Shown here: in pieces, positions 34,802 through 42,355 of the stretch
How positions within the stretch are numbered: position 1 is the stretch's first letter
Layout of the letters: every line of letters starts with the position of its first letter
Assembly (NCBI RefSeq): GCF_017315705.1
Contig: NZ_JAFLRF010000008.1
Location: forward strand, 213,475-277,474
Source: Trinickia mobilis
GTDB taxonomy: Bacteria > Pseudomonadota > Gammaproteobacteria > Burkholderiales > Burkholderiaceae
Direction of reading: 5' to 3'
Length of the DNA stretch: 64,000 bases
Notes under the pieces: model-generated
Database searches by the model: none
What the model was told of the DNA's origin: nothing
The model's input: only the letters and a program-made list of their open reading frames with translations
Program-made: the position numbers and the translations under genes

Positions 34802-36148
34802 ATGGCAAGCGTTGAAAACAGACTGACGGCTATCGAGCTAAAGGCACTGACTCCCGCCGATATCGGGCAGAAGCGACAGGACGGCGGCAACCTGTGGGGC
34901 ATGGTCCGCAAGGGTGCGACGGATGACGCGGTTAGCGTCACCTTCTATTACCGCTACCGCATGGGTCAGAAGTCGCGAGACCTCACCTGCGGCACGTGGC
35001 CCGCCCTCTCCCTCAAGGACATACGCACGGCACGTAACGCGGCCCGCAAGTTGGTTGCCGATGGGATAGACCCTATCGACAAGGCCAAAGCCGAGAAAGC
35101 CGATAAAAAAACTGCCAACGACAAAGCCAAGGCTGATGCAGAAGCGGCGGCTAGTCGTCTATTGGTGCGTGGCCTGTTTGATCGCTGGTCGCAATCCGAG
35201 TTAGCCAAGCGGAAAGACAAGGGGGCGGAAACTGCCAGGGGATTCAATAAAGACGTGCTACCGGCGATAGGCAACCGGTTCGCCGACGAAATACGCAAGG
35301 CCGATGTTATGGCGATTCTGGATGCCGTGGTTGCACGCGGCGCTAACCGGCTCGCCAACCGCTTGTTGGCGGAGCTACGCCAAATGTGGGGCTACGGTCT
35401 GGTCCGCGAACTCGTTGCAATTGATTGCACAGCCGGTATCACGAAGAAGGATGTGGGCGGCAAAGAGAACGAACGCGAACGCACGTTGAGCGATGCAGAG
35501 TTAAAGGCCCTGCCCGCCGCGCTTGAATCCGCTGACTTGTTGGATAGCTCAATCCACGCGGTGTATGTCGTGCTGGCAACGTCTGTGCGTATCGGCGAAT
35601 TGATCCAGGCCCGTAAAGCTAACATCGATCTGGAAAACCGTATCTGGCGCATTCCGCCGAGTGACAGCAAAAACACCGACCCTCACGTTATCTACCTCTC
35701 GGACTTCGCGGCATTTCACATGCACAAGCTCATGGAGATTTCCAACTCCGAAATGTTCCTGATGCCGGGACGGTCGAAAGACGGTAGCGAGACCTATATC
35801 GATACGAAGTCCATTACTAAGCAGGTCTCGGACAGGCAGGTTAAGTTTTATGATCGACCCGCGCATGCCAAGCGCAGCAAGCAGGAGAACGCTTTAGTAT
35901 TGGGCGACGATAAATGGACGCCTCACGATCTCAGGCGAACCAGCGCCACGTTAATGCAGTCCCTCGGCGTGCTCCCGGTCGTAGTCGATAAGTGTCTCAA
36001 CCACCGCGACGAAAACCGCATCCGGCGCACCTATCAGAGATACGACTACGCCAAAGAAAAACAAGAGGCATGGCAGGCACTAGGTCTGCATTTACAAGCA
36101 ATTTTCTCATCTAATGTCATCGTCGGCGATTTCAAGAAGTCAGGCTAA
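34802..36148 (+). CDS. Tyrosine integrase (P4/CP4-57 type)
   Basis: The ATG at 34,802 follows GGGGAA closely; 448 residues. N-terminal arm-binding DUF4102-like domain about 10-95 (WGMVRKGATDDAVSVTFYYRYRMG), core-binding about 125-220, catalytic domain about 235-430. Catalytic residues are Arg in LATSVRIGELIQARK, HxxR in WTPHDLRRTSATL, LNHRDENRIRR and Tyr in YQRYDY. It lies 160 bp from the left repeat, as expected for the integrase acting on tRNA-Pro. The longer open frame back to 34,649 runs through the repeat region and is not needed. One copy of the island palindrome lies within it (35,415). Confidence 0.95.
   Translation: MASVENRLTAIELKALTPADIGQKRQDGGNLWGMVRKGATDDAVSVTFYYRYRMGQKSRDLTCGTWPALSLKDIRTARNAARKLVADGIDPIDKAKAEKADKKTANDKAKADAEAAASRLLVRGLFDRWSQSELAKRKDKGAETARGFNKDVLPAIGNRFADEIRKADVMAILDAVVARGANRLANRLLAELRQMWGYGLVRELVAIDCTAGITKKDVGGKENERERTLSDAELKALPAALESADLLDSSIHAVYVVLATSVRIGELIQARKANIDLENRIWRIPPSDSKNTDPHVIYLSDFAAFHMHKLMEISNSEMFLMPGRSKDGSETYIDTKSITKQVSDRQVKFYDRPAHAKRSKQENALVLGDDKWTPHDLRRTSATLMQSLGVLPVVVDKCLNHRDENRIRRTYQRYDYAKEKQEAWQALGLHLQAIFSSNVIVGDFKKSG
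35415..35429 (+). repeat. Island palindrome copy 1
   Basis: TTGCAATTGATTGCA then C (last base differs from consensus TTGCAATTGATTGCAA). Inside the integrase gene. Confidence 0.8.
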
Positions 36149-36170
36149 ATTTATTTCTTCCTTTAATCGC

Positions 36171-36198
36171 TTGACAACTATAAATAGACATATACACT
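36171..36198 (+). promoter_or_regulatory. Promoter candidate of the alpA transcript
   Basis: TTGACA at 36,171-36,176, 16-bp spacer, TACACT at 36,193-36,198. Two ATAGACA repeats (36,184 and 36,200) flank the -10 box and may be an operator. Confidence 0.55.
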
Positions 36199-36239
36199 TA
36201 TAGACAGATAAGGCAAACAACCTTATTCGTTTGAACCGC

Positions 36240-36356
36240 AATGGAGTGCGATCAGTCGGGCCTTTATGGGCTTGGACGGCACTCCATTTTGTTTTGTCTG
36301 CCGCTCCCGCAAAAGCTCACCTGATCGCGATCCATCCTTTAATCGCAATGGAGTGC
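36240..36356 (+). promoter_or_regulatory. Attenuator-like leader with alternative hairpins before alpA
   Basis: AATGGAGTGC occurs at 36,240-36,249 and again at 36,347-36,356; its complement GCACTCCATT lies between at 36,279-36,288, followed by a T-rich tract. The complement can pair with either copy. The first pairing forms a terminator-like hairpin; the second would prevent it and ends 10 bases before the alpA ribosome-binding site. Confidence 0.55.
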
Positions 36357-36378
36357 GTCATGAGACCAGGAGTGCTGT

Positions 36379-36585
36379 ATGGCGACGGTAAAACGTCCAC
36401 CGATCAATCTGGATCAGCCAGGACGGCTGTATGTCGGCGATTTGCTGATGATCTTGCGTATTGCTCGCCCAACCTTATACAAGGGTCTAGCGAGCGGACG
36501 CTATCCCAAACCAGACGGGCATGACTTGAAGCGCCCTTTCTGGCGTACCCAGACTATAAGTGAATTCCTACAAAGCGGGCAGTAA
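36379..36585 (+). CDS. alpA: AlpA-family regulator/excisionase-like protein
   Basis: 68 residues with AGGAG six bases before the ATG. A MerR-like HTH is visible (GRLYVGDLLMILRIARPTLY, KGLASGRYPKPDG, RPFWRTQTISEFLQSGQ), the usual AlpA pattern. In CP4-57 and P4-like elements such proteins switch on integrase or act as excisionase. It is the first gene after the attenuator-like leader and co-directional with the next small gene. Confidence 0.9.
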   Translation: MATVKRPPINLDQPGRLYVGDLLMILRIARPTLYKGLASGRYPKPDGHDLKRPFWRTQTISEFLQSGQ

Positions 36586-36630
36586 GTCTGCCGATATTGT
36601 TCGTCCTTAACCTATCCGTTGGAGTCGATC

Positions 36631-36921
36631 ATGAGTACCGTAACCGTTGAAGATCTAGTTAAACAAGCATCGGATCATAAGCTGCCCTACCAGCAGATGC
36701 ACCTTGCCCAAAAGGCGCTCGATTCTCGCGCACGTCGTGCGGCTAAAAAACTAGGGTTTATTGCACATAAATCCCGTTCTGGCATCGACGGACTGAACAA
36801 TCACGGCGGATTCACCGTTCTAGATGGACTGACTGGATTTCCTGTCTACGGCTATTACTATGAGTTGGATGCACAAGACGTTATCGAATGGTGCAATGAA
36901 GACGAAGATGACGCAGCATGA
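36631..36921 (+). CDS. Small protein of unknown function, island early region
   Basis: 96 residues from the ATG at 36,631 (GGAG six bases upstream; an ATG four codons earlier is not well placed). It has a basic helical N-terminal half (LAQKALDSRARRAAKKLGFIA) and an acidic end (VIEWCNEDEDDAA). Follows alpA by 45 bp and ends before a terminator hairpin. No family recognised. Confidence 0.75.
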   Translation: MSTVTVEDLVKQASDHKLPYQQMHLAQKALDSRARRAAKKLGFIAHKSRSGIDGLNNHGGFTVLDGLTGFPVYGYYYELDAQDVIEWCNEDEDDAA

Positions 36922-36966
36922 AGGCGAGGCAGTAACGGGGCCGGTTGTACTGACTGAAATAAGAGA

Positions 36967-36985
36967 GGGCCGCGCGATGCGGCCC
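36967..36985. terminator. Hairpin between convergent genes
   Basis: GGGCCGC / GCGGCCC with a 5-base loop, between the alpA unit and the minus-strand DUF2513-like gene. Palindrome copy 2 follows directly. Confidence 0.65.
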
Positions 36986-36989
36986 CCAA

Positions 36990-37005
36990 TTGCAATTGAT
37001 TGCAA
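36990..37005 (+). repeat. Island palindrome copy 2
   Basis: TTGCAATTGATTGCAA, exact consensus, preceded by an extra half (CAATTGCAA). In a convergent intergenic space. Confidence 0.85.
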
Positions 37006-37015
37006 CGAGTGGTTA

Positions 37016-37315
37016 TCAACTGCCCAATATGGCCCACGTCTCCATAGCATCGGGCTTATCCGAGTTTTCGGCACGGTCCTGCCCTGCTGACGTGACCCGC
37101 ACCGACAGGTTCGGCACGCCCGATGAACTAATTGAGACATCCGACACGATCACTAAGCCGATGTCTTCAAGCAGGCGAACGTGATAACGAACGACGTTCT
37201 CCGGGGCTATGTCCTTCAACTTTTGGACAAGCAGTCTCAATTCCATATTCCAATGCTCATCATCAAGCACTAAGGTCCGCAGAATTTCTTCTGCTAATTT
37301 CTTATCGCGGCGCAT
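37016..37315 (-). CDS. DUF2513-like protein
   Basis: 99 residues, AGGAG nine bases before the ATG. The start MRRDKKLAEEILRTL and the VVRYHVRLLEDIGLVIV segment match the winged-helix DUF2513 family common in prophages (MKRDxDLxRxILLxIE...YHxxLLxEAGLI). Likely DNA-binding; role unknown. Last of a minus-strand group of three spaced genes. Confidence 0.75.
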   Translation of the reverse strand: MRRDKKLAEEILRTLVLDDEHWNMELRLLVQKLKDIAPENVVRYHVRLLEDIGLVIVSDVSISSSGVPNLSVRVTSAGQDRAENSDKPDAMETWAILGS

Positions 37316-37395
37316 GCGGTAAATCTCCTTTTGTGGGGCGGGGTTTTAACGATAGCAGCATCAATTCAATTTGCTCCGGGTCCGTATTTTTTTTA

Positions 37396-37725
37396 TTACT
37401 GAGGCGGACGCACACAACACATGAATCTCAGCGGTCCTGGTGCAGATACGGCCCATGTCTTTTCTTCAGGACAAAGTCTACCGTCCTTTTGTAAAGGATC
37501 GTATCCCTCCGGGAGCAGGGTACAGTTCTTGGATGGGCGAGGTTGAGCGGCGGAATTCGCGGTATTTGAACAACTCGCATTATCGTTTTGCAGGCAGGAG
37601 GTTTGGTCCAGACTAGCGCTCGATGCCTGTTCCGAATTGGGTTTCAAGCGATCAGTAGTACACCCACTAATGAGCAAAGCCGAAATATAGAGGCATGCGG
37701 CAAAACCAGTGTGAGTAAGTCGCAT
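37396..37725 (-). CDS. Small putative lipoprotein
   Basis: 109 residues with a lipoprotein signal (FAACLYISALLISGC, lipobox LISGC at about 22). The mature part is polar with five further Cys residues, so disulfides are likely. Surface or periplasmic; in phage-derived elements such small lipoproteins can be exclusion factors, but nothing here shows that. Unrecognised. Confidence 0.65.
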   Translation of the reverse strand: MRLTHTGFAACLYISALLISGCTTDRLKPNSEQASSASLDQTSCLQNDNASCSNTANSAAQPRPSKNCTLLPEGYDPLQKDGRLCPEEKTWAVSAPGPLRFMCCVRPPQ

Positions 37726-37839
37726 TTTTTCTACCCCATGAATTTAAATTTTCTTCTACCTTTTCCGACTTCATCGCCAGTGGCGGGCGCTCAATTATCA
37801 GTGCGGTTCCGCCAACTCGTGTAAATATCAACTGGTACT

Positions 37840-38346
37840 TTATTTAGCGAACTTAAGAATCCCACTGTTCTGTATGACCCCGGCAACCCCTGCCTGAAAG
37901 TTTTCCAGAAACACGCACAAATCACGACTCGATAGTCGTTCGGTAAGGTAAACGAAGCTTGAGACCGTGAGATTGTCGAAGGCTTCGGATACATAGCACG
38001 TACAAAGCCAGTTGAGCGCATTGGCCTTGTTGACAGCCGCCAATAGGTCGGCTTTCTGCCCCCAGCTTGGTGGCTTCATATTCCAAAGTGACTGCACGGC
38101 GATAATCTGGGCGTCTTTCATCAGTGTCAGCACGAGTGTGCCGCCATCACGCCGGGTAATGATGGCGTTCGGATTACTGTTTAGCGGTTCGATCTCGTAA
38201 CGCTGCGCCTTGAGCGTCGTGGTCACCCATTCGATTGACACCTGATGCGGCGCCTTGATATCGATCTCGTTCAGGACCGGCGCGGCGCATGAAGGGCAAA
38301 ACCGCGCCGTAATCGGCAAGTCGGCTTGACAGCTTGAGCATTGCAT
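37840..38346 (-). CDS. Zinc-ribbon protein with YbjN-like domain
   Basis: 168 residues. The N-terminus is a zinc ribbon (MQCSSCQADLPITARFCPSC), followed by a domain (about 30-165) with the alternating pattern of YbjN/type-III-chaperone-like folds (SIEWVTTTLKAQRYEIEPLN; AAVNKANALNWLCTCYVSE). The function of such fusions is not known. It is separated from its neighbours by more than 100 bp on each side. Confidence 0.7.
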   Translation of the reverse strand: MQCSSCQADLPITARFCPSCAAPVLNEIDIKAPHQVSIEWVTTTLKAQRYEIEPLNSNPNAIITRRDGGTLVLTLMKDAQIIAVQSLWNMKPPSWGQKADLLAAVNKANALNWLCTCYVSEAFDNLTVSSFVYLTERLSSRDLCVFLENFQAGVAGVIQNSGILKFAK

Positions 38347-38509
38347 ATCTAACCCCCGTTAGTTTGCACGATTGATCATAGCAGGCGGGGAACGTTAGTC
38401 TAAGGATTGCCAAGCGGTGTAAACGGTTTGTCGGACGGCGTGTCAGGCTGATCGGTGGCGAGGGCTGTGAGCCGCGCGAGCGAGGTGTGAGCGACGCCCC
38501 CCGGCCACG

Positions 38510-38525
38510 TTGCAATTGATTGCAA
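38510..38525 (+). repeat. Island palindrome copy 3
   Basis: TTGCAATTGATTGCAA, exact, intergenic. Confidence 0.85.
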
Positions 38526-38759
38526 TCGGCAGGAGTGTTTGACAATCACGGAGTTGATTTTCACTACTCCACCAAAATAGGCCCCCGCCCCTTCACGTTT
38601 TTGGCAGGGCCGGTTTTTTGGCCGCTAGGGAAAACCCCTAAAAGGATACCCGGCGCGCCCTCCCTCGGCCCCTTCCCCGGGCTGGCCTGCGCGCCTTCAC
38701 TCGGCGGCCTGCGCGCCCTCGGTCGTGCCTTCGGCGTTGTCACGCACACGGCGGATACT

Positions 38760-38775
38760 TTGCAATTGATTGCAA
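38760..38775 (+). repeat. Island palindrome copy 4
   Basis: TTGCAATTGATTGCAA, exact; it ends 6 bp from the stop codon of the serine recombinase and continues into a further ATTGC half. Confidence 0.85.
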
Positions 38776-38781
38776 TTGCTT

Positions 38782-39414
38782 TTACTGCTGCTCATCCTCA
38801 AGGAGGCGCCTGACTGACTGAGCATCGTTCGGTAGTTCGTTGTACCAGTCACGTACGCGCATGATCACCTGACGCGCCACGCCCATGTCCTTCGCAATCG
38901 CGTAGATGGTTTCGCCCTTGGCAAGGCGTTGCAGCACCCGGCGTTGCTGGGGTTCGGTTAGTGCGCGCGGCCTGCCCAGCTTCTTACCCTCGGCCTTGGC
39001 GCGTTGGAGACCGGCCTGTGTACGTTCGATAATCAAATCCCGTTCAAACTGTGCCACGGCGGTAATCACGCCCATGGTCATCCGGCCCGCTGGGCTGGTG
39101 AGGTCCACGCCCCCAAGCGCCAAGCAGTGGACGCGTACGCCCTGCTCTGCCAGCGTCTGTACGGTTTGCTGCACGTCGATTGCATCGCGGCCCAGCCGGT
39201 CGAGCTTGGTCACCACCAGCGTGTCTCCGCTCTCGATGCGCTCCAACAGCTTGGCAAAGCCCGGTCTCTGGCTGGCGGCGGTGCTGCCGCTAATGTGTTC
39301 CTCCACCACGCGGCGCTTGTCCACGGCAAAGCCCGCGCCCTCAATCTCACGCAATTGGTTAGCCGTGTGCTGGTCGGCAGTGGATACGCGGCTGTACACG
39401 AATACACGGCTCAT
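38782..39414 (-). CDS. Serine recombinase (resolvase/invertase family)
   Basis: 210 residues from the ATG at 39,414 (GAGG six bases upstream). Catalytic S11 in VFVYSRVSTADQ; further motifs are DTLVVTKLDRLGRDAIDVQQ and GRMTMGVITAVAQFERDLIIERT; a C-terminal HTH (LAKGETIYAIAKDMGVARQVIMRV) binds the site. It could resolve dimers or invert or exchange a segment. Directly repeated palindromes flank the recombinase and its partner gene (copies 4 and 5), but those sites are shorter than known res sites. The upstream gene ends 8 bp before it. Confidence 0.92.
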   Translation of the reverse strand: MSRVFVYSRVSTADQHTANQLREIEGAGFAVDKRRVVEEHISGSTAASQRPGFAKLLERIESGDTLVVTKLDRLGRDAIDVQQTVQTLAEQGVRVHCLALGGVDLTSPAGRMTMGVITAVAQFERDLIIERTQAGLQRAKAEGKKLGRPRALTEPQQRRVLQRLAKGETIYAIAKDMGVARQVIMRVRDWYNELPNDAQSVRRLLEDEQQ

Positions 39415-39422
39415 GGCAGACC

Positions 39423-39725
39423 TCACAGGCTGTTGGCGTAGCGCGTCATGAGGCGCTTTACTTCGGCAGTGGACACGCCCAGTTCAGCCGATGCAAGCGC
39501 ATAGACGGACTTGTAACCTTTTCTTTCGTATATCCGTTCGTCACGGATTTGAGTGAGAATCCGCCCCTGTTCGATCTCTCGCGCCTTTTCGCGTTCGACC
39601 AACTCGACCAACTCGGCCATTAAATCCGCAGTCGGCATCGCCGCGTATTCCTGCGCAAGCTGGCGGACCGAAACGCTGGCGGGTTTGTGGCCGTGTAGGG
39701 CTGATACCTTGCTGTTCTTGCTCAT
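39423..39725 (-). CDS. Small helical protein co-transcribed with the serine recombinase
   Basis: 100 residues, GGAG six bases upstream. The helical body (ELVELVEREKAREIEQGRIL) and C-terminal ERKGYKSVYALASAELGVST-AEVKRLMTRY suggest an HTH-like DNA-binding end. Position just before the recombinase suggests an accessory factor or regulator. No named family recognised. Confidence 0.75.
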   Translation of the reverse strand: MSKNSKVSALHGHKPASVSVRQLAQEYAAMPTADLMAELVELVEREKAREIEQGRILTQIRDERIYERKGYKSVYALASAELGVSTAEVKRLMTRYANSL

Positions 39726-39893
39726 GACTCACTCCGTTGAGGTTAGGTGCTGGCCGCTGGGCGGCTGGCCGTACGTACGAATACGGTATCTGTAGTTTAG
39801 TACACGTTCAAAAAAGCGCAAGGCCTATTTTTGTACGTATTTTGGGGCTGTTTGTGCATGCGTACGCAATCGAACGATTTCGCACCTACGTAA

Positions 39894-39905
39894 AGACAGG
39901 ACATC
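39894..39905 (+). repeat. ACCTACGTAAAG element, copy 1
   Basis: The 12-mer also occurs at 40,924-40,935. It lies in the 227-bp upstream region of the recombinase unit, about 170 bp from its first start codon. Confidence 0.5.
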
Positions 39906-39936
39906 GGGGCGGGCGCCCTCATTCATCAGACAAGGA

Positions 39937-39952
39937 TTGCAATTGATTGCAA
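39937..39952 (+). repeat. Island palindrome copy 5
   Basis: TTGCAATTGATTGCAA, exact; abuts the stop codon of the 200-residue zinc-finger gene. Confidence 0.85.
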
Positions 39953-40555
39953 TCAGGCGGCGGGAGTGTCCCGCTTGGGGTTGATGACTGACGCGCGGTT
40001 AAGCTGGCCGAACAGGTGTATGCGGTTGTTCCATTGGCTACCCAACAAGCCCTTGGCGTGGCCCCGCCGCTTCTTCTTCGGCTTGCAGCTATCCGGCATG
40101 GGCGAGAATTCCCACTTACCCATGCGGGCCGCCCAATCGAGCACATGGGATTCCCTGACAGGTTCAAGCGAGGCGCGCCACGTGGTGGCAATGGTTTGGA
40201 CGGCGGCCAGCGTAGCGGCAACGATAGGCCGCACGGCGGGGGGCGGGGTTTGCTGTGGCGCCTTGCTGTCGCGCTTGAGGGCTCGTTTCGTGGCCCCGCG
40301 CACACGCTTTCCCATCTTGAGGCACGCCTTGCACTGATTTAGATGGCCGTCCCCGCCGCTATATGGAGTCTTTTGGAAGCTATCGAGCGGTAGCAACTGC
40401 CCGCACGTGTTGCAGGTCTTCAGGCGTTGGGGCGCGTCCTCGGCGGGTGCGTCCTTCGGTGGAAGGGATTGGCCGAACCCTTGAACCCAAGGCGCGACGG
40501 GCGCCCCCTCAAACAGAAAGGGACGCTGTTGCAGGTAGTGCATGCGCTCGGCCAT
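39953..40555 (-). CDS. Cys-rich zinc-finger protein of unknown function
   Basis: 200 residues. A four-Cys motif at about 48-79 (CNTCGQLLPLDSFQKTPY ... LNQCKAC) is followed by a basic region (KMGKRVRGATKRALKRDSK) and a C-terminal part with KPKKKRRGHAKGLLGSQWNN. The CxxCG-x-x-L-P-x-x-x-F...C-K-x-C arrangement precedes HNH domains in many phage proteins, but no HNH residues follow here. A second island gene (43,005-43,427) has the same motif. Confidence 0.7.
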   Translation of the reverse strand: MAERMHYLQQRPFLFEGAPVAPWVQGFGQSLPPKDAPAEDAPQRLKTCNTCGQLLPLDSFQKTPYSGGDGHLNQCKACLKMGKRVRGATKRALKRDSKAPQQTPPPAVRPIVAATLAAVQTIATTWRASLEPVRESHVLDWAARMGKWEFSPMPDSCKPKKKRRGHAKGLLGSQWNNRIHLFGQLNRASVINPKRDTPAA

Positions 40556-40558
40556 GGG

Positions 40559-40855
40559 TCACGCGTAGGTGACTTGAACGGTACTGGTAGAGCGCAGCAC
40601 GGCCACCAAGCCATTGGTAAAGCTGGCGTTCAACGGAAAGTTGGCGAAGCCGTTGGCTGTCTTCACCGATGCTATCGGGTTGCCGGTCAACACCAAAGGT
40701 GCATTAGTCGCCGAGTCATAGAACGAAACATCGAGTGCGGCGGCGCCGCCCACCGATCCAACGGGTTGGGGAACCGTGATGCCTTGCAGGGTTCCGGCGC
40801 CGGTCTTGATCTGTTGCAGGGTCGGCGGGTTGCCGGTGATAAATGCGGTGCTCAT
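40559..40855 (-). CDS. Small beta-rich protein, possibly virion-associated
   Basis: 98 residues rich in Thr, Ala, Asn and Val (LQGITVPQPVGSVGGAAALD; NGLVAVLRSTSTVQVTYA), with no charged helix or signal. Such composition is common in phage decoration or fibre pieces, but no family is recognised. The gene starts 3 bp after... and in line with the upstream block only loosely: 141 bp with repeated AACCTA elements lie before it, so it likely has its own promoter. Confidence 0.6.
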   Translation of the reverse strand: MSTAFITGNPPTLQQIKTGAGTLQGITVPQPVGSVGGAAALDVSFYDSATNAPLVLTGNPIASVKTANGFANFPLNASFTNGLVAVLRSTSTVQVTYA

Positions 40856-40879
40856 AAAGGACTCCTATGTATAGAGGTG

Positions 40880-40939
40880 AAACCTATCTAAAAGCGGATT
40901 TTTTCCAATTTGCTCGGAGCAAAACCTACGTAAAGGCGA
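40880..40939 (+). repeat. Imperfect direct repeats AACCTAYSTAAARGCG
   Basis: AAACCTATCTAAAAGCGGA (40,880) and AAACCTACGTAAAGGCGA (40,922) are 42 bp apart, upstream of the minus-strand gene starting at 40,855. The second contains the 12-mer also found at 39,894. Possible binding sites of a transcription activator. Confidence 0.5.
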
Positions 40940-40996
40940 CTTTGCTCTGGAGAACACTATCCCTGTGGGAGATTTGGGGGTGCCTCGGCGGGTGCG

Positions 40997-41380
40997 TCAG
41001 TCCTCGGACTCAACATCCTGTAAAGGGTCATCGGGAGACCCCTGAACATTTTGTAGAATCGCGGCCACCGATGCGGGCGCGAAAGGGTTATCGAGATCGT
41101 AGGCGGGGCCATCGTCAGGGGCGCCACGCGCATGAATCAACCCGCCTGCATTCACGTCATAGCCATCGGGTACGGGTTCGGCGAGCGGCCAATCGGGTAG
41201 ACCACCGATCACAGTCCATTCCCGTCCACTCGGAAGCTTGTAGGTATGCGTGGGCGGGGGGTCGGGCTGATTTTCGGGCGGCCATCCTCCTACAACCTCG
41301 ATCACCATCGGACCAAAGGTGTCCATGTATTCCTGCTGAAGCCGTAGAAACTCCCTGACAGGCATCGAGCGTATCGCCAT
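40997..41380 (-). CDS. Hypothetical protein downstream of the DUF2280 gene
   Basis: 127 residues, starting 2 bp after the DUF2280 stop, so co-transcribed. Proline- and aspartate-rich (GGWPPENQPDPPPTHTYKL; DGYDVNAGGLIHARGAPDDG) with a helical N-terminus. Not recognised; in this position it could be a packaging-interference or adaptor protein, which is speculation. Confidence 0.7.
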   Translation of the reverse strand: MAIRSMPVREFLRLQQEYMDTFGPMVIEVVGGWPPENQPDPPPTHTYKLPSGREWTVIGGLPDWPLAEPVPDGYDVNAGGLIHARGAPDDGPAYDLDNPFAPASVAAILQNVQGSPDDPLQDVESED

Positions 41381-41382
41381 GG

Positions 41383-41829
41383 TTACTTGCTCCCGCCGTT
41401 TCCGGGGCCGGGCATCTGCTGACGCTTCATCAACTCCACCACTTCCACGTGCTGCATTTCGTTGCTCGCCACGTTGACGGCGTTGATAGCATCCTTGATG
41501 CGGTTGGCTTCTACCGCTGCTGTGTACTGGTCATCGAGGCGTTGCAAGCGCACGGCCTTGTGTGCCATCGGCAAGGCTTCAATCTCGTTGAGAAAGCGCT
41601 TGCGCTCGGCAAAGAACATATCGCGCAGGCGATGACCCAACTTGGCGTTGCCGTTCGATACCGTTGGGTCATACCCAGCGATGGCCGAAGGGCTCACCTC
41701 GATGCCGAAAATTTTTTGGACGGCGCGCGAAAGGGCGGTCGGTTTTTCAAACCGGGCTAGTGCCTTCGTCACGTAAATCTTCGCCTCTATGTTCAGGCGC
41801 TTCTTCTTAGGCTTTTCCTGCGTTTCCAT
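41383..41829 (-). CDS. DUF2280 protein, small-terminase-like
   Basis: 148 residues from the ATG at 41,829 (AAGG eight bases upstream; the TTG five codons earlier is less likely). The pattern AKIYVTKALARFEKPTALSR, VQKIFGIEVSPSAIAGYDPT, RDMFFAERKRFLNEIEALP, HKAVRLQRLDDQY follows DUF2280, a family usually encoded just before large-terminase genes in prophages. An HTH lies in the first 60 residues and a coiled coil follows, as in small terminases. No large terminase is present here, so it would have to work with that of a helper phage. About 235 gene-free bases lie upstream. Confidence 0.8.
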   Translation of the reverse strand: METQEKPKKKRLNIEAKIYVTKALARFEKPTALSRAVQKIFGIEVSPSAIAGYDPTVSNGNAKLGHRLRDMFFAERKRFLNEIEALPMAHKAVRLQRLDDQYTAAVEANRIKDAINAVNVASNEMQHVEVVELMKRQQMPGPGNGGSK

Positions 41830-42079
41830 CTCCCCACCTTTCAATGATGTTCAACAAGGGTTCCTTGGTGTGGGGTGTCTATCCTGTTATTCGATCCACA
41901 ATCCTACTTTCTTGGTCCTGCTTCTATCTAGCTTTGCGCTCAAATTCTCTTTGCACCGCTTCGCGGCCCGCAATTTTTGGCTCGATTCGGGCTAGTTTGG
42001 GCCTAGTTTCGAGGTGTATTTTTCGGACGGTGTCTACCCTTCTCTGCTCCCTTGCTGGCTCCCGCCCCCGCCCCGATCT

Positions 42080-42355
42080 TCAGTGCAAAACCCCGCCAGC
42101 GGCGGCTAGTTCCTGTGCTGCGACTACTTTCGCGGCTTCAAATGTTCCGACTTGGCACGATGCCACGTCATCAAGCCACTGCATAATCTCGCGGTCATCG
42201 GGGAAGGCTTCCGCCAACCCTTCCAAGATCAAACCTGCTTCGTGCATGCGCCCTGCCACAAAGGCCAGCTTTTCAAGTGTGATCGGAAGATCAACCCGAA
42301 GGCCCTTGAGCAAGGCGGTAACGTCGCGCATACCTTCATCTCGGTTAATCTGCAT
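42080..42355 (-). CDS. Small helical protein of unknown function
   Basis: 91 residues from the ATG at 42,355, preceded by AGGAGGGGA. The longer open frame upstream is the shadow of the previous gene. Helical (TALLKGLRVDLPITLEKLAF; VAAQELAAAGGVLH). It overlaps the previous gene by 11 bp, marking a tightly packed operon. Confidence 0.75.
   Translation of the reverse strand: MQINRDEGMRDVTALLKGLRVDLPITLEKLAFVAGRMHEAGLILEGLAEAFPDDREIMQWLDDVASCQVGTFEAAKVVAAQELAAAGGVLH

Larger units (their letters stand above)
38347..38781. other. Gene-free space with two palindromes and a short GC-rich repeat
   Basis: Holds palindrome copies 3 and 4, 250 bp apart, and two direct copies of GCCTGCGCGCC (about 38,683 and 38,706). 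No open frame is convincing. It lies downstream of the serine recombinase. Confidence 0.55.

Noticed and set aside
41845..42079. Plus-strand frame MMFNKGSL... in the gap before the DUF2280 gene
   Set aside because: Shadow-like composition and opposite to all neighbouring genes; the gap is more likely a promoter region.
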